DNA of 64,000 bases from Asanoa ishikariensis (GTDB taxonomy: Bacteria > Actinomycetota > Actinomycetes > Mycobacteriales > Micromonosporaceae). The notes under the pieces were generated by a model that ran no database searches, was not told the DNA's origin, and worked only from the letters and a program-made list of their open reading frames with translations. A program made the translations under genes and the position numbers. The stretch is from contig NZ_FNQB01000002.1 of the NCBI RefSeq assembly GCF_900107455.1, positions 372,001 through 436,000 of the forward strand, written 5' to 3'. Shown here one piece after another: positions 1-10,300 of the stretch; the first letter of the stretch is position 1, and every line of letters starts with the position of its first letter.

Positions 1-915
1 GCCGCTGCCCGCACGGGGTCGGGCCTCCAGCGCGCCGGTCACCGAGTTGCGCCAGAAGAGCAGGTTGGGTAGGCCCGCTAGCTCGCGCGCCTTGACCACC
101 CGGCCGTCCGGCAGCGTGATCTTCGAGCCGGCGGTGATGTAGCAACCGGCCTCGACCACGCAGTCGTCGCCGAGCGAGATGCCGATGCCGGCGTTCGCGC
201 CGAGCAGGCAGCGCTCGCCGATCCGCAGCTTGTCCTTGCCGCCACCGGACAGCGTGCCCAGGATGGACGCGCCGCCACCGATGTCGGAGCCGTCGCCGAC
301 CACGACGCCGGCCACGATCCGGCCCTCCACCATCGAGGTGCCCAGCGTGCCGGCGTTGAAGTTGACGAAGCCCTCGTGCATGACGGTCGTGCCGCTGGCC
401 AGGTGGGCGCCCAGCCGCACCCGGTCCGCGTCGGCGATCCGGACGCCCGCCGGCACGACGTAGTCGGTCATGCGCGGGAACTTGTCGATGCCGTACACGG
501 TGAGCTGTCGGCCGGCCAGCCGCTCGCGGACCCGCAGCTCGTCGACCCGGTCCGGCGGGCACGGCCCGGCCGAGGTCCAGGCGACGTTGGCCAGCATGCC
601 GAAGATCCCGTCGAGGTTGAGCTCGTTGGGGCGCACGATGCGGTGGGAGAGCAGATGCAGCCGCAGGTACGCGTCGGCGGCGTCCTTGATCGGGTCGGCC
701 AGCGAGCCGAGCTCCACCACGACGATCTCGGCGCGCAGCCCGGGCAGGGCGCGCTCACCGACGGCGCCCGCGGCGGCGCCGAGCAGGGCGGCCGGTTCGC
801 CGCTGGGACGGGCGCCGAGCCCGAGGTTGTCCGCCGGGAACCAGGCGTCGAGCACCTGGCCTTCCGCGGTGCTGGTCGACAGGCCGATTCCCCAGGCAGG
901 CTGCTCGCTCGTCAC
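1..915 (-). CDS. dapD: 2,3,4,5-tetrahydropyridine-2,6-dicarboxylate N-succinyltransferase (3' end outside window)
   Basis: Succinylates tetrahydrodipicolinate in the succinylase branch of diaminopimelate/lysine synthesis, in the cytoplasm. Reading from a GTG at 915 leftwards gives 305 codons without a stop, so the last few residues lie beyond base 1; actinobacterial DapD is usually about 315-330 aa. The N-terminus contains VLDAWFP. The middle carries [12 protein letters not shown], and the rest is a left-handed beta-helix of hexapeptide repeats with [13 protein letters not shown] and [14 protein letters not shown]. It is divergent from dapE with 24 bases between start codons, the arrangement I remember for Rv1201c/Rv1202. 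A TACCGT box ends 7 bases before the GTG, so the message is probably leaderless. Confidence 0.93.
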   Translation of the reverse strand, partial: MTSEQPAWGIGLSTSTAEGQVLDAWFPADNLGLGARPSGEPAALLGAAAGAVGERALPGLRAEIVVVELGSLADPIKDAADAYLRLHLLSHRIVRPNELNLDGIFGMLANVAWTSAGPCPPDRVDELRVRERLAGRQLTVYGIDKFPRMTDYVVPAGVRIADADRVRLGAHLASGTTVMHEGFVNFNAGTLGTSMVEGRIVAGVVVGDGSDIGGGASILGTLSGGGKDKLRIGERCLLGANAGIGISLGDDCVVEAGCYITAGSKITLPDGRVVKARELAGLPNLLFWRNSVTGALEARPRAGSG

Positions 916-922
916 GGTTATG

Positions 923-932
923 ACGGTAGCGT
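923..932. promoter_or_regulatory. Overlapping divergent leaderless promoters of dapD and dapE
   Basis: On the plus strand TAGCGT (927-932) is followed by exactly 7 bases and the dapE ATG at 940. On the minus strand TACCGT (928 to 923) is followed by exactly 7 bases and the dapD GTG at 915. The two -10 boxes share bases 927-928, so the arrangement is almost symmetric. No good -35 boxes are visible; those regions would lie inside the opposite coding sequence. There is no Shine-Dalgarno sequence for either gene. Confidence 0.55.
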
Positions 933-939
933 GCGAGTC

Positions 940-2007
940 ATGACCAACCCGCTTACCCCCGCCGTCCTGTCGGATCCGGTCGAGCTGACCCGTGTGCTGG
1001 TCGACATCGAGTCGGTGTCGCTGCACGAGAAGGACATCGCGGACTGTGTGGAGCAGGTTCTGCGGGCGGCGCCGCACCTGCGGGTGGAGCGGCTGGGCAA
1101 CACGGTCATGGCCCGCACCGAGCTCGGCCGGGCGCAGCGGGTGGTGCTCGCCGGCCACCTCGACACGGTGCCGATCGCGGACAACCTGCCGGCGAAGGTC
1201 GACGGCGAGATCATGTACGGCTGCGGCACCTCGGACATGAAATCCGGTGTCGCGCTGGCTCTCCAGCTCGCCGTGGCGCTGCCGGAGCCGCGCTACGACC
1301 TGACCTACTTCTTCTACGAGGCCGAGGAGATCGACTCCGTGTATAACGGGCTCAACCTCGTCTCCAAGAGCCACCCGGAGTGGCTGGCGGCCGACTTCGC
1401 CGTGCTGCTCGAACCGACCCACGGCGTGGTCGAGGCGGGGTGCCAGGGCACGATGCGGGTGCTGGTCTCGACCACCGGCAAGCGGGCGCACTCGGCCCGT
1501 TCGTGGCGGGGCGTCAACGCGATCCACGCGGCCGCCGGCGTGCTCGACCGGCTGGCCGCCTACGAGGCGCGGCAGGTCACCATCGACGGCTGCGGCTACC
1601 GGGAGGGCCTCAACGCGGTGCGGATCAACGGCGGCATCGCCGGCAACGTGATCCCGGACCGGTGCGAGATCGAGGTCAACTACCGGTTCGCGCCCGACCG
1701 GACCGTGGCCGAGGCGGAGGCTCACCTCCGCGAGCTTTTCGAGGGGTACGAGGTGACGATGGTCGACGCGGCCCCCGGTGCGCTGCCGGGCCTGGGCGCG
1801 GCGCCGGCGCAGGAGTTCCTGGAGGCGGTCGGCTCCGACCCGGTCGGCAAGCTGGGCTGGACCGACGTGTCCCGCTTCGCGGCCATGGGCATCCCGGCGC
1901 TCAACTTCGGCCCGGGCGACCCGAACGTGGCACACGCGGCCGACGAGCGGGTGGAGATCCCACTGATCCGGCAAGGCGCGGCCACCCTGCACCGCTGGCT
2001 CGCTTAG
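940..2007 (+). CDS. dapE: Succinyl-diaminopimelate desuccinylase (M20 metallopeptidase)
   Basis: Removes succinate from N-succinyl-LL-2,6-diaminopimelate, the step after the DapC aminotransferase in lysine/DAP synthesis; a cytoplasmic di-zinc enzyme. The 355-aa product has the M20 signatures LAGHLDTVP near residue 71, [10 protein letters not shown] near 96 and the FFYEAEEID segment with the catalytic Glu near 127. A dimerisation/lid domain lies between about residues 170 and 280. The ATG at 940 was chosen because it lies 7 bases after a TAGCGT box and matches the usual N-terminus; an in-frame GTG at 931 would overlap that box. Divergent neighbour dapD supports DapE over other M20 enzymes. Confidence 0.93.
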   Translation: MTNPLTPAVLSDPVELTRVLVDIESVSLHEKDIADCVEQVLRAAPHLRVERLGNTVMARTELGRAQRVVLAGHLDTVPIADNLPAKVDGEIMYGCGTSDMKSGVALALQLAVALPEPRYDLTYFFYEAEEIDSVYNGLNLVSKSHPEWLAADFAVLLEPTHGVVEAGCQGTMRVLVSTTGKRAHSARSWRGVNAIHAAAGVLDRLAAYEARQVTIDGCGYREGLNAVRINGGIAGNVIPDRCEIEVNYRFAPDRTVAEAEAHLRELFEGYEVTMVDAAPGALPGLGAAPAQEFLEAVGSDPVGKLGWTDVSRFAAMGIPALNFGPGDPNVAHAADERVEIPLIRQGAATLHRWLA

Positions 2008-2015
2008 GCCCTGGC

Positions 2016-2177
2016 CTAGTTGTTGGACACCGCGTCGTCGATCGGGTGGATCTCCATCGTCGGCTCGTCGTCATCGTCGGCGATCGGCGCGATGCGGTCG
2101 AGTCGCCGTTCGGCCACGACCGCTCGGATGCGGCGGTGCATTTCGCGGCGCTGGCGGAGCTGATCGAAGCGGGTCAT
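2016..2177 (-). CDS. Small acidic-tailed hypothetical protein (53 aa)
   Basis: I do not recognise a family. The ATG at 2177 is preceded by a strong GGGGGGAGGAAA Shine-Dalgarno stretch, which favours it over an upstream in-frame start. The product has a basic, probably helical first half (RFDQLRQRREMHRRIR) and an acidic second half ending in DDAVSNN. It converges on dapE, with only 8 bases between the two stop codons, and shares its upstream region with the LOG gene at 2408. The clear ribosome site and convergent packing support a real gene. Confidence 0.6.
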   Translation of the reverse strand: MTRFDQLRQRREMHRRIRAVVAERRLDRIAPIADDDDEPTMEIHPIDDAVSNN

Positions 2178-2394
2178 CGTGGCTTTCCTCCCCCCAAGGT
2201 GCCCGGGCGATGCCACATACCCGGTATTCGAAAGATAAGACGCCCTACAAGCGAATTCGGTTGCGGCTACATCCGTGTGAATTTCTTGTTGTTCCCATTT
2301 CTGGCCGGTCGGCGGAATCGTCCCGGGTTACCCCGCGCCTCTTTCGGTCTTGATCGCGGGCGGGCCGGAACCTGGTGTCCGGGTCCGTTTTGGC

Positions 2395-2400
2395 TACCGT
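2395..2400 (+). promoter_or_regulatory. -10 box of leaderless promoter for the LOG gene at 2408
   Basis: TACCGT ends 7 bases before the ATG at 2408, the spacing expected when transcription starts at the A of ATG. No Shine-Dalgarno sequence precedes the start. A -35 is not clear. The rest of the 230-base gap (2178-2407) is relatively A/T-rich around 2215-2300 and must also hold the promoter for the leftward 53-aa gene. Confidence 0.45.
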
Positions 2401-2407
2401 GGTGACC

Positions 2408-3226
2408 ATGACCCACGGATATGGCCGCGACCCCGACCGGCTACGGGGACCGGAACGCCACCGCGGCGCCGTCACGCTGCGCCGCGAAGCGATGCCGCAG
2501 AGCACCGCCGATCAGCGCCTGCTGGACTCGCGCTCGCGGGCGGACTGGAAGACCAAGGACGCCTGGCGCGCGTTGCGCATCCTTTCCGAGTTCGTCGAGG
2601 GCTTCGACACGCTCGCCGACCTGCCCCCGGCGGTCAGCGTGTTCGGCTCGGCCCGGAGCAAACCGCAGAGCCCGGAATGCGTGCTGGCCGAGCAGGTCGG
2701 CGCCGCGCTCGCCCGGGCCGGCTACGCGGTGATCACCGGCGGCGGCCCCGGCGTGATGGAAGCCGCCAACCGAGGCGCGACCGAGGCCGGCGGCCTGTCC
2801 GTCGGGCTGGGCATCGAGCTTCCGTTCGAGCAGGGCATCAACGACTGGGTCGACATGGGCATCGACTTCCGCTACTTCTTCGCGCGCAAGACGATGTTCG
2901 TCAAGTACGCGCAGGCGTTCGTCGTGCTGCCCGGCGGCTTCGGCACGATGGACGAGCTGTTCGAGGCGCTGACCCTGGTGCAGACCGGAAAGGTCACCCG
3001 GTTCCCGGTGGTCCTGATGGGCGAGGCGTACTGGCGCGGCCTACTCGAATGGATGCGCACCACGCTGCTCGCCGACGGCAAGATCGGCGAGGCCGACCTC
3101 GACCTGGTCCTGGTCACCGACGACGTCGACGCCGCGGTCCGCTACATCGTCGACGCGGACGCGGCCCTCGCCGCCGAACAGGAAGCGCTGCACGAGGCGG
3201 CGGTGGCCAGCCAGAACGGCACCTGA
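2408..3226 (+). CDS. LOG family (TIGR00730) Rossmann-fold protein
   Basis: A 272-aa member of the lysine-decarboxylase-like LOG superfamily, whose characterised members release cytokinin bases from their riboside 5'-monophosphates or hydrolyse related nucleotides. Visible motifs are VFGSARSK (start of the Rossmann fold), ITGGGPGVMEAANRG and the diagnostic PGGFGTMDELFEALT loop that binds the nucleotide. This is the longer LOG form, with about 60 extra N-terminal residues; the true substrate cannot be read from sequence. It is followed after 3 bases by a second LOG gene, so the two are surely cotranscribed. The start at 2408 is supported by the leaderless -10 box. Confidence 0.85.
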   Translation: MTHGYGRDPDRLRGPERHRGAVTLRREAMPQSTADQRLLDSRSRADWKTKDAWRALRILSEFVEGFDTLADLPPAVSVFGSARSKPQSPECVLAEQVGAALARAGYAVITGGGPGVMEAANRGATEAGGLSVGLGIELPFEQGINDWVDMGIDFRYFFARKTMFVKYAQAFVVLPGGFGTMDELFEALTLVQTGKVTRFPVVLMGEAYWRGLLEWMRTTLLADGKIGEADLDLVLVTDDVDAAVRYIVDADAALAAEQEALHEAAVASQNGT

Positions 3227-3229
3227 GCC

Positions 3230-3766
3230 GTGGCCGCCATCTGCGTGTTCTGCGCGTCGTCCCAGACCCTGGACCAGCGCTGGCTCGACCTCGCCACCGA
3301 GGTGGGAGCCGCGCTAGCCCGGCGCGGCCATGTGCTGGTCTCCGGCGGCGGCCGGGCCGGCATGATGGGCGCGGTCGCCACGGGTGCCCGCGCGCAGGGC
3401 GGACACACCATCGGTGTGATCCCGCAGTCGCTGGTCGACCGGGAGATCGCCGACACCCGCTCGGACGAGCTCGTGGTCACCGACGGGATGGCCAGCCGCA
3501 AGAACCTGATGATCGAGAAGTCGGACGCCTTCCTCACCCTGCCCGGTGGCATCGGATCGCTCGACGAGCTGTTCGAGGTCTGGACCACGGCGTACCTGCA
3601 CGTCCACGACAAGCCGGTCGTCCTGCTCGATGTCGACAACTTCTACGGCGGCCTGCTCGGCTGGCTGGAGTCCCTGGTCCCGACGGGCTTCGTCCGCCGC
3701 GAGTCGCTCGACCGCCTGATCGTCGTCACCAGCATCGACGACGCGCTGGCCGCCCTTCCCGGCTAG
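3230..3766 (+). CDS. LOG family protein, short form (cytokinin riboside 5'-monophosphate phosphoribohydrolase-like)
   Basis: A 178-aa LOG protein of the compact type, similar in size to the mycobacterial Rv1205 that releases cytokinins. It begins IFCASS-like (ICVFCASSQTL), has LVSGGGRAGMMGAVA and ends its active-site loop with PGGIGSLDELFE; the usual Thr of PGGxGT is Ser here. GTG start at 3230, 3 bases after the stop of the longer LOG gene. Two paralogous LOG genes in tandem suggest related but non-identical nucleotide substrates; that is inference. Confidence 0.85.
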   Translation: MAAICVFCASSQTLDQRWLDLATEVGAALARRGHVLVSGGGRAGMMGAVATGARAQGGHTIGVIPQSLVDREIADTRSDELVVTDGMASRKNLMIEKSDAFLTLPGGIGSLDELFEVWTTAYLHVHDKPVVLLDVDNFYGGLLGWLESLVPTGFVRRESLDRLIVVTSIDDALAALPG

Positions 3767-3831
3767 CTTCGCCCGTTCGGGGCGGGTGGTGCCGGTGTGG
3801 CTTGTCGGACCGGCGTGGTTCGATGGGCGGC

Positions 3832-6800
3832 ATGCAGGCGTACCGGCTGGTTCGCCGGGCGCCCACGCCGCAGGAGCCTCGGGCTGCCCGGCCCGACCCT
3901 TTGCAGGCCAATGTCGTCGCGCACGCCGACGGGCCGTTGCTCGTGCTGGGTGGTCCCGGCACCGGCAAGACCAGCACGCTCGTCGAGGCCGTGGCAGCCC
4001 GGGTCGCGTCCGGCGTCGACCCCGAGCGAGTGCTGGTGCTGACCTTCAGCCGGCGCGGCGCCGGTGCGTTGCGTGACCGGATCGAGGCGCGGATCGCGGC
4101 CGGTGACGGGCGCGTCGTGCACGAGCCGTTGGTCCGGACCTTCCCTGCGTATGCGTTCGGCATGCTCCGGCGGGCCGCCGCGCTGCGCGGTGAGCCGTCG
4201 CCGCGGCTGCTCACCGGGCCCGAGCAGGATCTGGTGATCCGCGAGCTGCTCGACGTGGTCGGTCCCGACGGCGAGGACGACCCGATCGGCTGGCCGTTGC
4301 ACCTGCGGCCGGCGCTGCGCACCCGGGCCTTCGCCGAGCAGCTACGCGACCTGCTGATGCGCGCCGCCGAGCGGGGGATCGGGCCGGTCGAGTTGGCCCG
4401 GCTCGGCGAGCGGCTGGGTCGCGACGACTGGCCGGCGGCGGCGCGCTTCCTGCGCGAATACGTGGCCGTGCTGGCGCTGCGTGACGTGACCACCCGCGGT
4501 TCGGTCGCCTACGACGCCGCCGAGCTCGTGCGGGCCGCCACCGGGCTGCTCGATGACGACCCGGAGCTGCTCGCCGCCGAACGGGGGCGGCTCGACATCG
4601 TCTACGTCGACGAGTTGGCCGACACCGACCCGGCGCAGCTCGACCTGCTGCACCGGATCGCCGGTGGAGGCCTGCCGCTGGTCGCGTTCGCCGACCCCGA
4701 CTCGTCGACGTTCGCCTTCCGTGGCGCCGACCCGGCCGGGGTGACCACGTTCCCGCACCGGTTCCGCACCGCTTCCGGGGCGGTCGCGCGCACCGTGACG
4801 CTGCGCACGGATTACCGGTCCAGCGGGCCGCTGTTCGAGGCCACCGGCCGCGTGGCGCGCCGGCTGCGCGGGCCGGTCGGGCACCGCCGCGCACTGCCGT
4901 CGCCGGACGCGCCGCCGGGCCTGGTCGAGGTGCGCACCTTCCGCTCCCGCACCAGCGAGGCCGCCTTCCTCGCGCACGCGCTGCGCGAGGCGCACCTGCT
5001 CGAAGGGGTGCCCTGGTCGCGCATGGCGGTCATGATGCGGTCGACCACCCTCCAGCTCCCCGCGCTCCAGCGCGCCCTGCACTCGTCCGGCGTGCCGACC
5101 GTGGTCCACGCCGAAGACCTGCCGCTGCACCAGCAACCGGCGGTCGCCCCGCTCCTGCTGCTGCTGCGGTGCGCGCTCGAGCCGGCCCGGCTCGACGAGG
5201 AGGCGGCGGTCGCGCTGCTGCACTCGCCACTGGGCGGCGCCGACCCGCTGGCCGAGCGCCGGCTGCGCCAGGGGCTGCGCACGCTCGCCCTCGCCGCCGG
5301 CGACCGGCGGCCTTCCGGCGAGCTGCTGGTCGAGGCGTTGCGTGACCCCGCCGAGCTGGCCGCGGTCGAGCGGCGCTGGGCGGCCCCGGCCAAGTCCGTC
5401 GCCCGGCTCCTGGCCGTCGCCCGCGACGCCGCCGCCGAGCCGGCGAGCACCGCCGAAGACGTGCTCTGGGCACTCTGGCGGGCGACCGGGCTCGGCGACC
5501 GGTGGTACGGCGCCATCATCCGCGCCGGCCGCGCCACCGGGGAGCCCGACAACGGTCCGCGCTGGCGGGCCGCCGCCGCCGACCGCGACCTCGACGCGGC
5601 CGTGGTGCTGTTCGACGCGGCCGCCCGGTTCGTCGACCGGCTGCCAGGCGCGCGCACCGAGGTCTTCCTCGACCACGTCTTCGGCCAGCAGTTGCCGGCC
5701 GACACGATCGCGCCGAGCGCCGACCGGGGCGAGGCGGTCCGGCTGCTGACCGCGCACGCGGCCAAGGGGCTCGAGTGGGATCTGGTCGCGGTGGCCGGCG
5801 TGCAGGAGGGCATCTGGCCCGACCTGCGGCTGCGCGGCACCCTGCTCGGCTCGGAGCGACTGGTCGACGTGGTGTCCGGGCGCGCCGACGAGACCGGCGT
5901 GGCGGCATCGCTGGTCGGCCAGGCGTCCGCGCTGCTCGACGAGGAGCGCCGGCTGTTCTACGTGGCGGTCACCCGCGCGCGGCGGCGGCTGCTGGTCTCG
6001 GCGGTCAACTCGTCCGCGGTCGGTGGCGCCGACCACGAGGAGCAGCCCAGCCGGTTCCTGCACGAGCTGCTCGGTCCGAGCGGCGACGGCGGTGCGGCGC
6101 CGCCCGCCGCCGACGGCGGCCCGGACCCTGACGACCCGGGTCCCGACGAGCCGGGGGACCCGGACGAGCCCGATGACGACGGAGACGGTGACCTGCCGCC
6201 CGATCCTGACGACCTGCCGGTCGACGACGACGGCCGGGTGATCTGGCCCGATGACGAGTGGCCCGAGGTCGCACCGCCCGGCGGTGGCGCGCCGGCACCG
6301 GTGGTGGTCCGGCCGCGTGCCGGCGACGACCCCGACGAGCTGCCGCTGGCCCGGCCGCCGCGGGCGATGACCCTGCCCGCGCTCGTGGCGGAGCTGCGCA
6401 CCGCGGCCACCGACCCGGGCGCGTCGGCGAGCAACCGGCACGCCGCCGCGGGCGAGCTCGCCCGCCTGGCCGCCGCCGGTGTGCCGGGCGCGCACCCCGA
6501 CGACTGGTGGGGCCTGCGCCCGCTCTCCGACGATCGTCCGCTCGCCGAGGCCGGCGAGACCGTCCGGGTCACCCCGTCCACCATGGAGAGCGCGCTGCGG
6601 TGCAGCCTGCGCTGGCTGCTCGAACGGCACGGCGGCGCGGCACCGGCCAGCGCCGCGCAGGGCATCGGCAACCTGGTGCACGCGGCGGCCATGCTGGCGG
6701 AGAGCGCCGCCGCCGACCGGGAGCGCCTGATCGAATACGTGGCCGCCCGGTTCGACGCGATCGACCTGGCCGCCCGCTGGCTGGCCGGCCCCGAGCGCGA

Positions 6801-7335
6801 GCGCGCCGAGGCGATGGTCGACAAGCTGCTGGTCTGGCTCGCCGCCAACCCCCGCCGGCTGCTGGCCATCGAGCAGGAGTTCGCGGTCCGGCTCGACAAC
6901 CCGACGCACCAGGTCGAGCTGCGCGGCCGGGTCGACCGGCTCGAGGTCGATGCCGACGGGCGGCTGGTCGTGGTCGACCTCAAGACCGGCCGCAGCACGT
7001 CGACCGCCGACGACCTCGCCGAGCACCCGCAGCTCGCCGCTTACCAGGCGGCCGTCCAGGCGGGAGCGTTCGACGAGCACGGGGCCGACTCCGGTGGCGC
7101 CGCCCTGGTGCAGCTCGGCACCACCGCCAAGGCGGCCAAGGAGCAGGTCCAGCCGTCGCTGGCGGAGCACGAGGACCCGGGCTGGGCGCAGGAGCTGGTG
7201 CGGCGCACCGCCGACACGATGGCGGCGTCGACGTTCAACGCGATCGCCAACAGCCGCTGCCGGGTCTGCCCGGTGCGCACGAGCTGCCCGATCTCGGGCA
7301 AGGGACGCCAGGTCGTGGAGCCGCCGTCATCATGA
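3832..7335 (+). CDS. adnA: AdnA-type subunit of the AdnAB helicase-nuclease (UvrD-like motor plus RecB-type nuclease)
   Basis: 1167 aa. AdnAB is the actinobacterial machine that resects DNA double-strand breaks. Walker A GGPGTGKT lies at residues 40-47. The motif II region reads DELADTDP instead of the usual DExQDT. Helicase motifs continue to TRARRRLL. About residues 749-844 form an Asp/Pro/Gly-rich linker. The C-terminal nuclease has VVVDLKTG (Asp1049, Lys1051) and cysteines 924, 1143, 1146 and 1152 in the C...CxxCx5C pattern of AddB-type iron-sulfur nucleases. An in-frame ATG at 3823 is possible. Its stop overlaps the ATG of the next motor-nuclease gene by ATGA, so translation is coupled. 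First position and degenerate motif II suggest AdnA. Confidence 0.88.
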   Translation: MQAYRLVRRAPTPQEPRAARPDPLQANVVAHADGPLLVLGGPGTGKTSTLVEAVAARVASGVDPERVLVLTFSRRGAGALRDRIEARIAAGDGRVVHEPLVRTFPAYAFGMLRRAAALRGEPSPRLLTGPEQDLVIRELLDVVGPDGEDDPIGWPLHLRPALRTRAFAEQLRDLLMRAAERGIGPVELARLGERLGRDDWPAAARFLREYVAVLALRDVTTRGSVAYDAAELVRAATGLLDDDPELLAAERGRLDIVYVDELADTDPAQLDLLHRIAGGGLPLVAFADPDSSTFAFRGADPAGVTTFPHRFRTASGAVARTVTLRTDYRSSGPLFEATGRVARRLRGPVGHRRALPSPDAPPGLVEVRTFRSRTSEAAFLAHALREAHLLEGVPWSRMAVMMRSTTLQLPALQRALHSSGVPTVVHAEDLPLHQQPAVAPLLLLLRCALEPARLDEEAAVALLHSPLGGADPLAERRLRQGLRTLALAAGDRRPSGELLVEALRDPAELAAVERRWAAPAKSVARLLAVARDAAAEPASTAEDVLWALWRATGLGDRWYGAIIRAGRATGEPDNGPRWRAAAADRDLDAAVVLFDAAARFVDRLPGARTEVFLDHVFGQQLPADTIAPSADRGEAVRLLTAHAAKGLEWDLVAVAGVQEGIWPDLRLRGTLLGSERLVDVVSGRADETGVAASLVGQASALLDEERRLFYVAVTRARRRLLVSAVNSSAVGGADHEEQPSRFLHELLGPSGDGGAAPPAADGGPDPDDPGPDEPGDPDEPDDDGDGDLPPDPDDLPVDDDGRVIWPDDEWPEVAPPGGGAPAPVVVRPRAGDDPDELPLARPPRAMTLPALVAELRTAATDPGASASNRHAAAGELARLAAAGVPGAHPDDWWGLRPLSDDRPLAEAGETVRVTPSTMESALRCSLRWLLERHGGAAPASAAQGIGNLVHAAAMLAESAAADRERLIEYVAARFDAIDLAARWLAGPERERAEAMVDKLLVWLAANPRRLLAIEQEFAVRLDNPTHQVELRGRVDRLEVDADGRLVVVDLKTGRSTSTADDLAEHPQLAAYQAAVQAGAFDEHGADSGGAALVQLGTTAKAAKEQVQPSLAEHEDPGWAQELVRRTADTMAASTFNAIANSRCRVCPVRTSCPISGKGRQVVEPPSS

Positions 7336-10300
7336 CCCAACCGTCACTCTTCACTACCGCGCCCGCACCTCGAAAGGTTGCCTCGGCCGGGCCTCGTTAC
7401 ACGCCGGTCGAGCTCGCGAAGTTGCTCGGGATGCGTTACGCGCCGACTCCCGAGCAGTCCGCGATCATCGCCGCTCCGGTCGAGCCGCTGCTGGTCGTCG
7501 CCGGCGCCGGCTCGGGCAAGACCGAGACGATGGCGGCCCGGGTGGTCTGGCTGGTCGCCAACGGCTACGCCACGCCCGACCAGATCCTCGGCCTCACCTT
7601 CACCCGCAAGGCGGCCGGCGAGCTGGCCCACCGGGTGCGGATGCGACTGGGCCAGCTCGTCCGCCGGCTCGGCCGGGCCGGTGACCTGTCCGGCGAGGCG
7701 ACCATCTCGACCTATCACTCGTACGCCGCCCGGGTGGTCACCGAGCACGGCCTGCGCTCGGGCTACGAGCCGGCGACCCGCCTGCTCACCGAGGCGTCCC
7801 GCTGGCAGATCGTCGACCTGATCGTGCGCAACTACGACGGCGACATGTCCGATGTGGAGCGGGCGGCCAGCACGGTCACCGACGCGGTCCTGGCCCTGTC
7901 CGGCGAGCTGGCCGAGCACCTGGTCACCCCCGACGAGCTGGCCGGCTGGACCGGACGGTTCTTCGCCGAGGTGCAGGGCCGGCCCGGCCGGGTCTACGCC
8001 GACGTGAAGAAGGCGCTGGGCACCCAGCAGGCCCGGCTGGCGCTGCTGCCGATGGTCCGCGCGTACGATAAGCGCAAGATCGACTTTGAGGCGATGGACT
8101 TCGGCGACCAGATGGCCCGCGCCGCCCGGGTGGCCCGCGACCACGCCGACGTGGGCGCGGTCGAGCGGGCCCGCTATCCGATCGTGCTGCTCGACGAGTT
8201 CCAGGACACCAGCCACGCCCAGGTGGTGCTGCTGCGCTCGCTGTTCGGCGCCGGCCACCCGGTGACCGCGGTGGGCGACCCGTGCCAGTCCATCTACGGC
8301 TGGCGCGGTGCCAGCGCGGGCACGCTGGAGCGGTTCCCGCACGAGTTCGCCCGCGCCGACGGCAAGCCGGCCCGGTCGCTCACCCTGACCACGAGCTGGC
8401 GCAACCGGCCGGAGATCCTCGGCGTCGCCAACCAGCTTTCCGCGCCGCTGCGCGCGGCCGGCGCCCAGGTGGCCGAGCTGGCCCCGGCGTACAGCGTCGA
8501 CGATCCCATCCGCGGCCGGAAGACCGTCCACTGTGCGCTGTTGCCGACCGTCGGCGACGAGGCCGCCTGGATCGCCGACAGCGTGCTCGCCGCCTGGCGG
8601 GGTGCGGCCAGGATGGCCGACGCGCTGCCCGAGCACATCCCGCTGGAGCGCCGCCCGACCACCGCGGTGCTCGTCCGGGTCCGCTCGCAGATCCCGGCGA
8701 TCGAGAACGCGCTGCGCTCCCGAGGCCTGCCGGTCGAGGTCGTCGGCCTGGGCGGCCTGCTGGACACGCCCGAGGTCCGCGACGTGGTCTGCACGCTGCG
8801 GGTGCTCGCCGACCCGACCGACGGCGCCTCGCTGCTGCGCCTGCTCACCGGAGCCCGCTGGCGGATCGGCCCGCGTGACCTGGTGGCGCTGCACCGGCGG
8901 TCCCGCTCGATCGCGGGCGCCCGGCGCGACCTGGCCCAGCCGGACGAGGAGACCGTCGTCCCGGACGCACTCGACGAAGCCACCCTGGTCGAGGCGCTGG
9001 CCGACCTCGGCCCGGCCCAGCTCTACTCGGCCGAGGGTTATGCCCGGCTGCGCGCGTACGGCAACGAACTGGCCCTGCTCCGCTACCGGATCGACCAGCC
9101 GCTGCCCGACCTGATCGCCGACGTCGAGCGCACCATCGGGCTCGACGTCGAGGTCGCGGTGCGGGCCGGCACGGGCGGCCGGGGCGGCGACGCCGGCCTG
9201 GCCCGCGGCCACCTCGACGCGCTCGGCGACGTGGCCGCCCGCTTCGCCCGCGACAGCGACGGTGGGGCGCTGCCCGGCTTCCTCGCCTACCTCACCGCCG
9301 CCGAGGACGAGGAGCGCGGCCTGGAGCCGGGCGAGGTCGAGGTGGTCGAGGGCGCGGTCCAGGTGCTCACCGCGCACGCGGCCAAGGGCCTGGAGTGGGA
9401 CGTGGTCGCGGTCGCCGGGCTGGCCCGCGGCGTCTGGCCCGGCACCGCCCGTGCGTCCGACCACTATCTGCACGGCCTCGGTGTGCTGCCGTTCCCGCTG
9501 CGCGGTGACGCCGGCGGGCTGCCGAGGTTCCCGATCGACGACACGGGCGACCAGCGCGAGGTGATGACCGCGCTGAGCGAGTTCAACGAGGAGTGGAAGG
9601 CGCACGACGAGCGCGAGGAACGCCGACTGGCGTACGTGGCCGTCACCCGACCGAGGCGGCTGCTGCTCTGCTCCGGCTACTGGTGGGGCGAGGGCGTCAA
9701 GCGCCCCCGCGGCCCCTCGCGGTTCCTCGTCGAGGTGCACGACGCCTGCCTCGCGGGCAGTGGGATGGTCGACGAGTGGGCGCCGGAGCCGGCCGGCGAG
9801 TCCAACCCGACGGTCGAGGAGACACCCAGCGCGCAGTGGCCCGGCGACCCGCTCGGCCCGCGCCGACCGGGGATGACCGAGGCGGCGACCCTGGTGCGAC
9901 GCCTGATGACCGAGCCCGCCGCCGCCGACGTGCTGCTCGACCCGGCGGCCGCCGACGACGCCGCGCGCTGGCGGCGCGAGGTCGACCTGCTGATCGCCGA
10001 GCGCGACAAGCTCGTCCGCGGCCCGGGTCCGCTGGAGGTCGTGCTGCCCGGCCACCTGACCGTCTCGCAGCTCGTGCTGCTGCAACGGGACCCGCAGGCG
10101 CTGGCCCGGTCGCTGCGCCGGCCGATGCCCTCCCGGCCCGACCCGTACGCCCGCCGGGGCACCGCCTTCCACACCTGGCTGGAGCAGCGGTTCGGCGCGG
10201 TCCGGCTGCTCGACGTCGACGAGCTGCCCGGTGCCGCCGACGAGGACGCCGCGCCCGACGAGGCCCTGGCCGAGCTGCAGGAGCTGTTCCTGGCCAGCGA

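Noticed and set aside
1314-1985. Short antisense frames opposite dapE
   Set aside because: Composition follows dapE codon positions and there is no start signal; shadows of the real gene.
4342-7170. Very long open frame on the minus strand opposite adnA
   Set aside because: Its translation is low-complexity Gly/Arg/Val and mirrors adnA codons; long antisense frames are a normal by-product of high GC. The same applies to the long minus frames at 7344-10550 (opposite adnB), 28828-31968 (opposite UPF0182) and 56434-58125.
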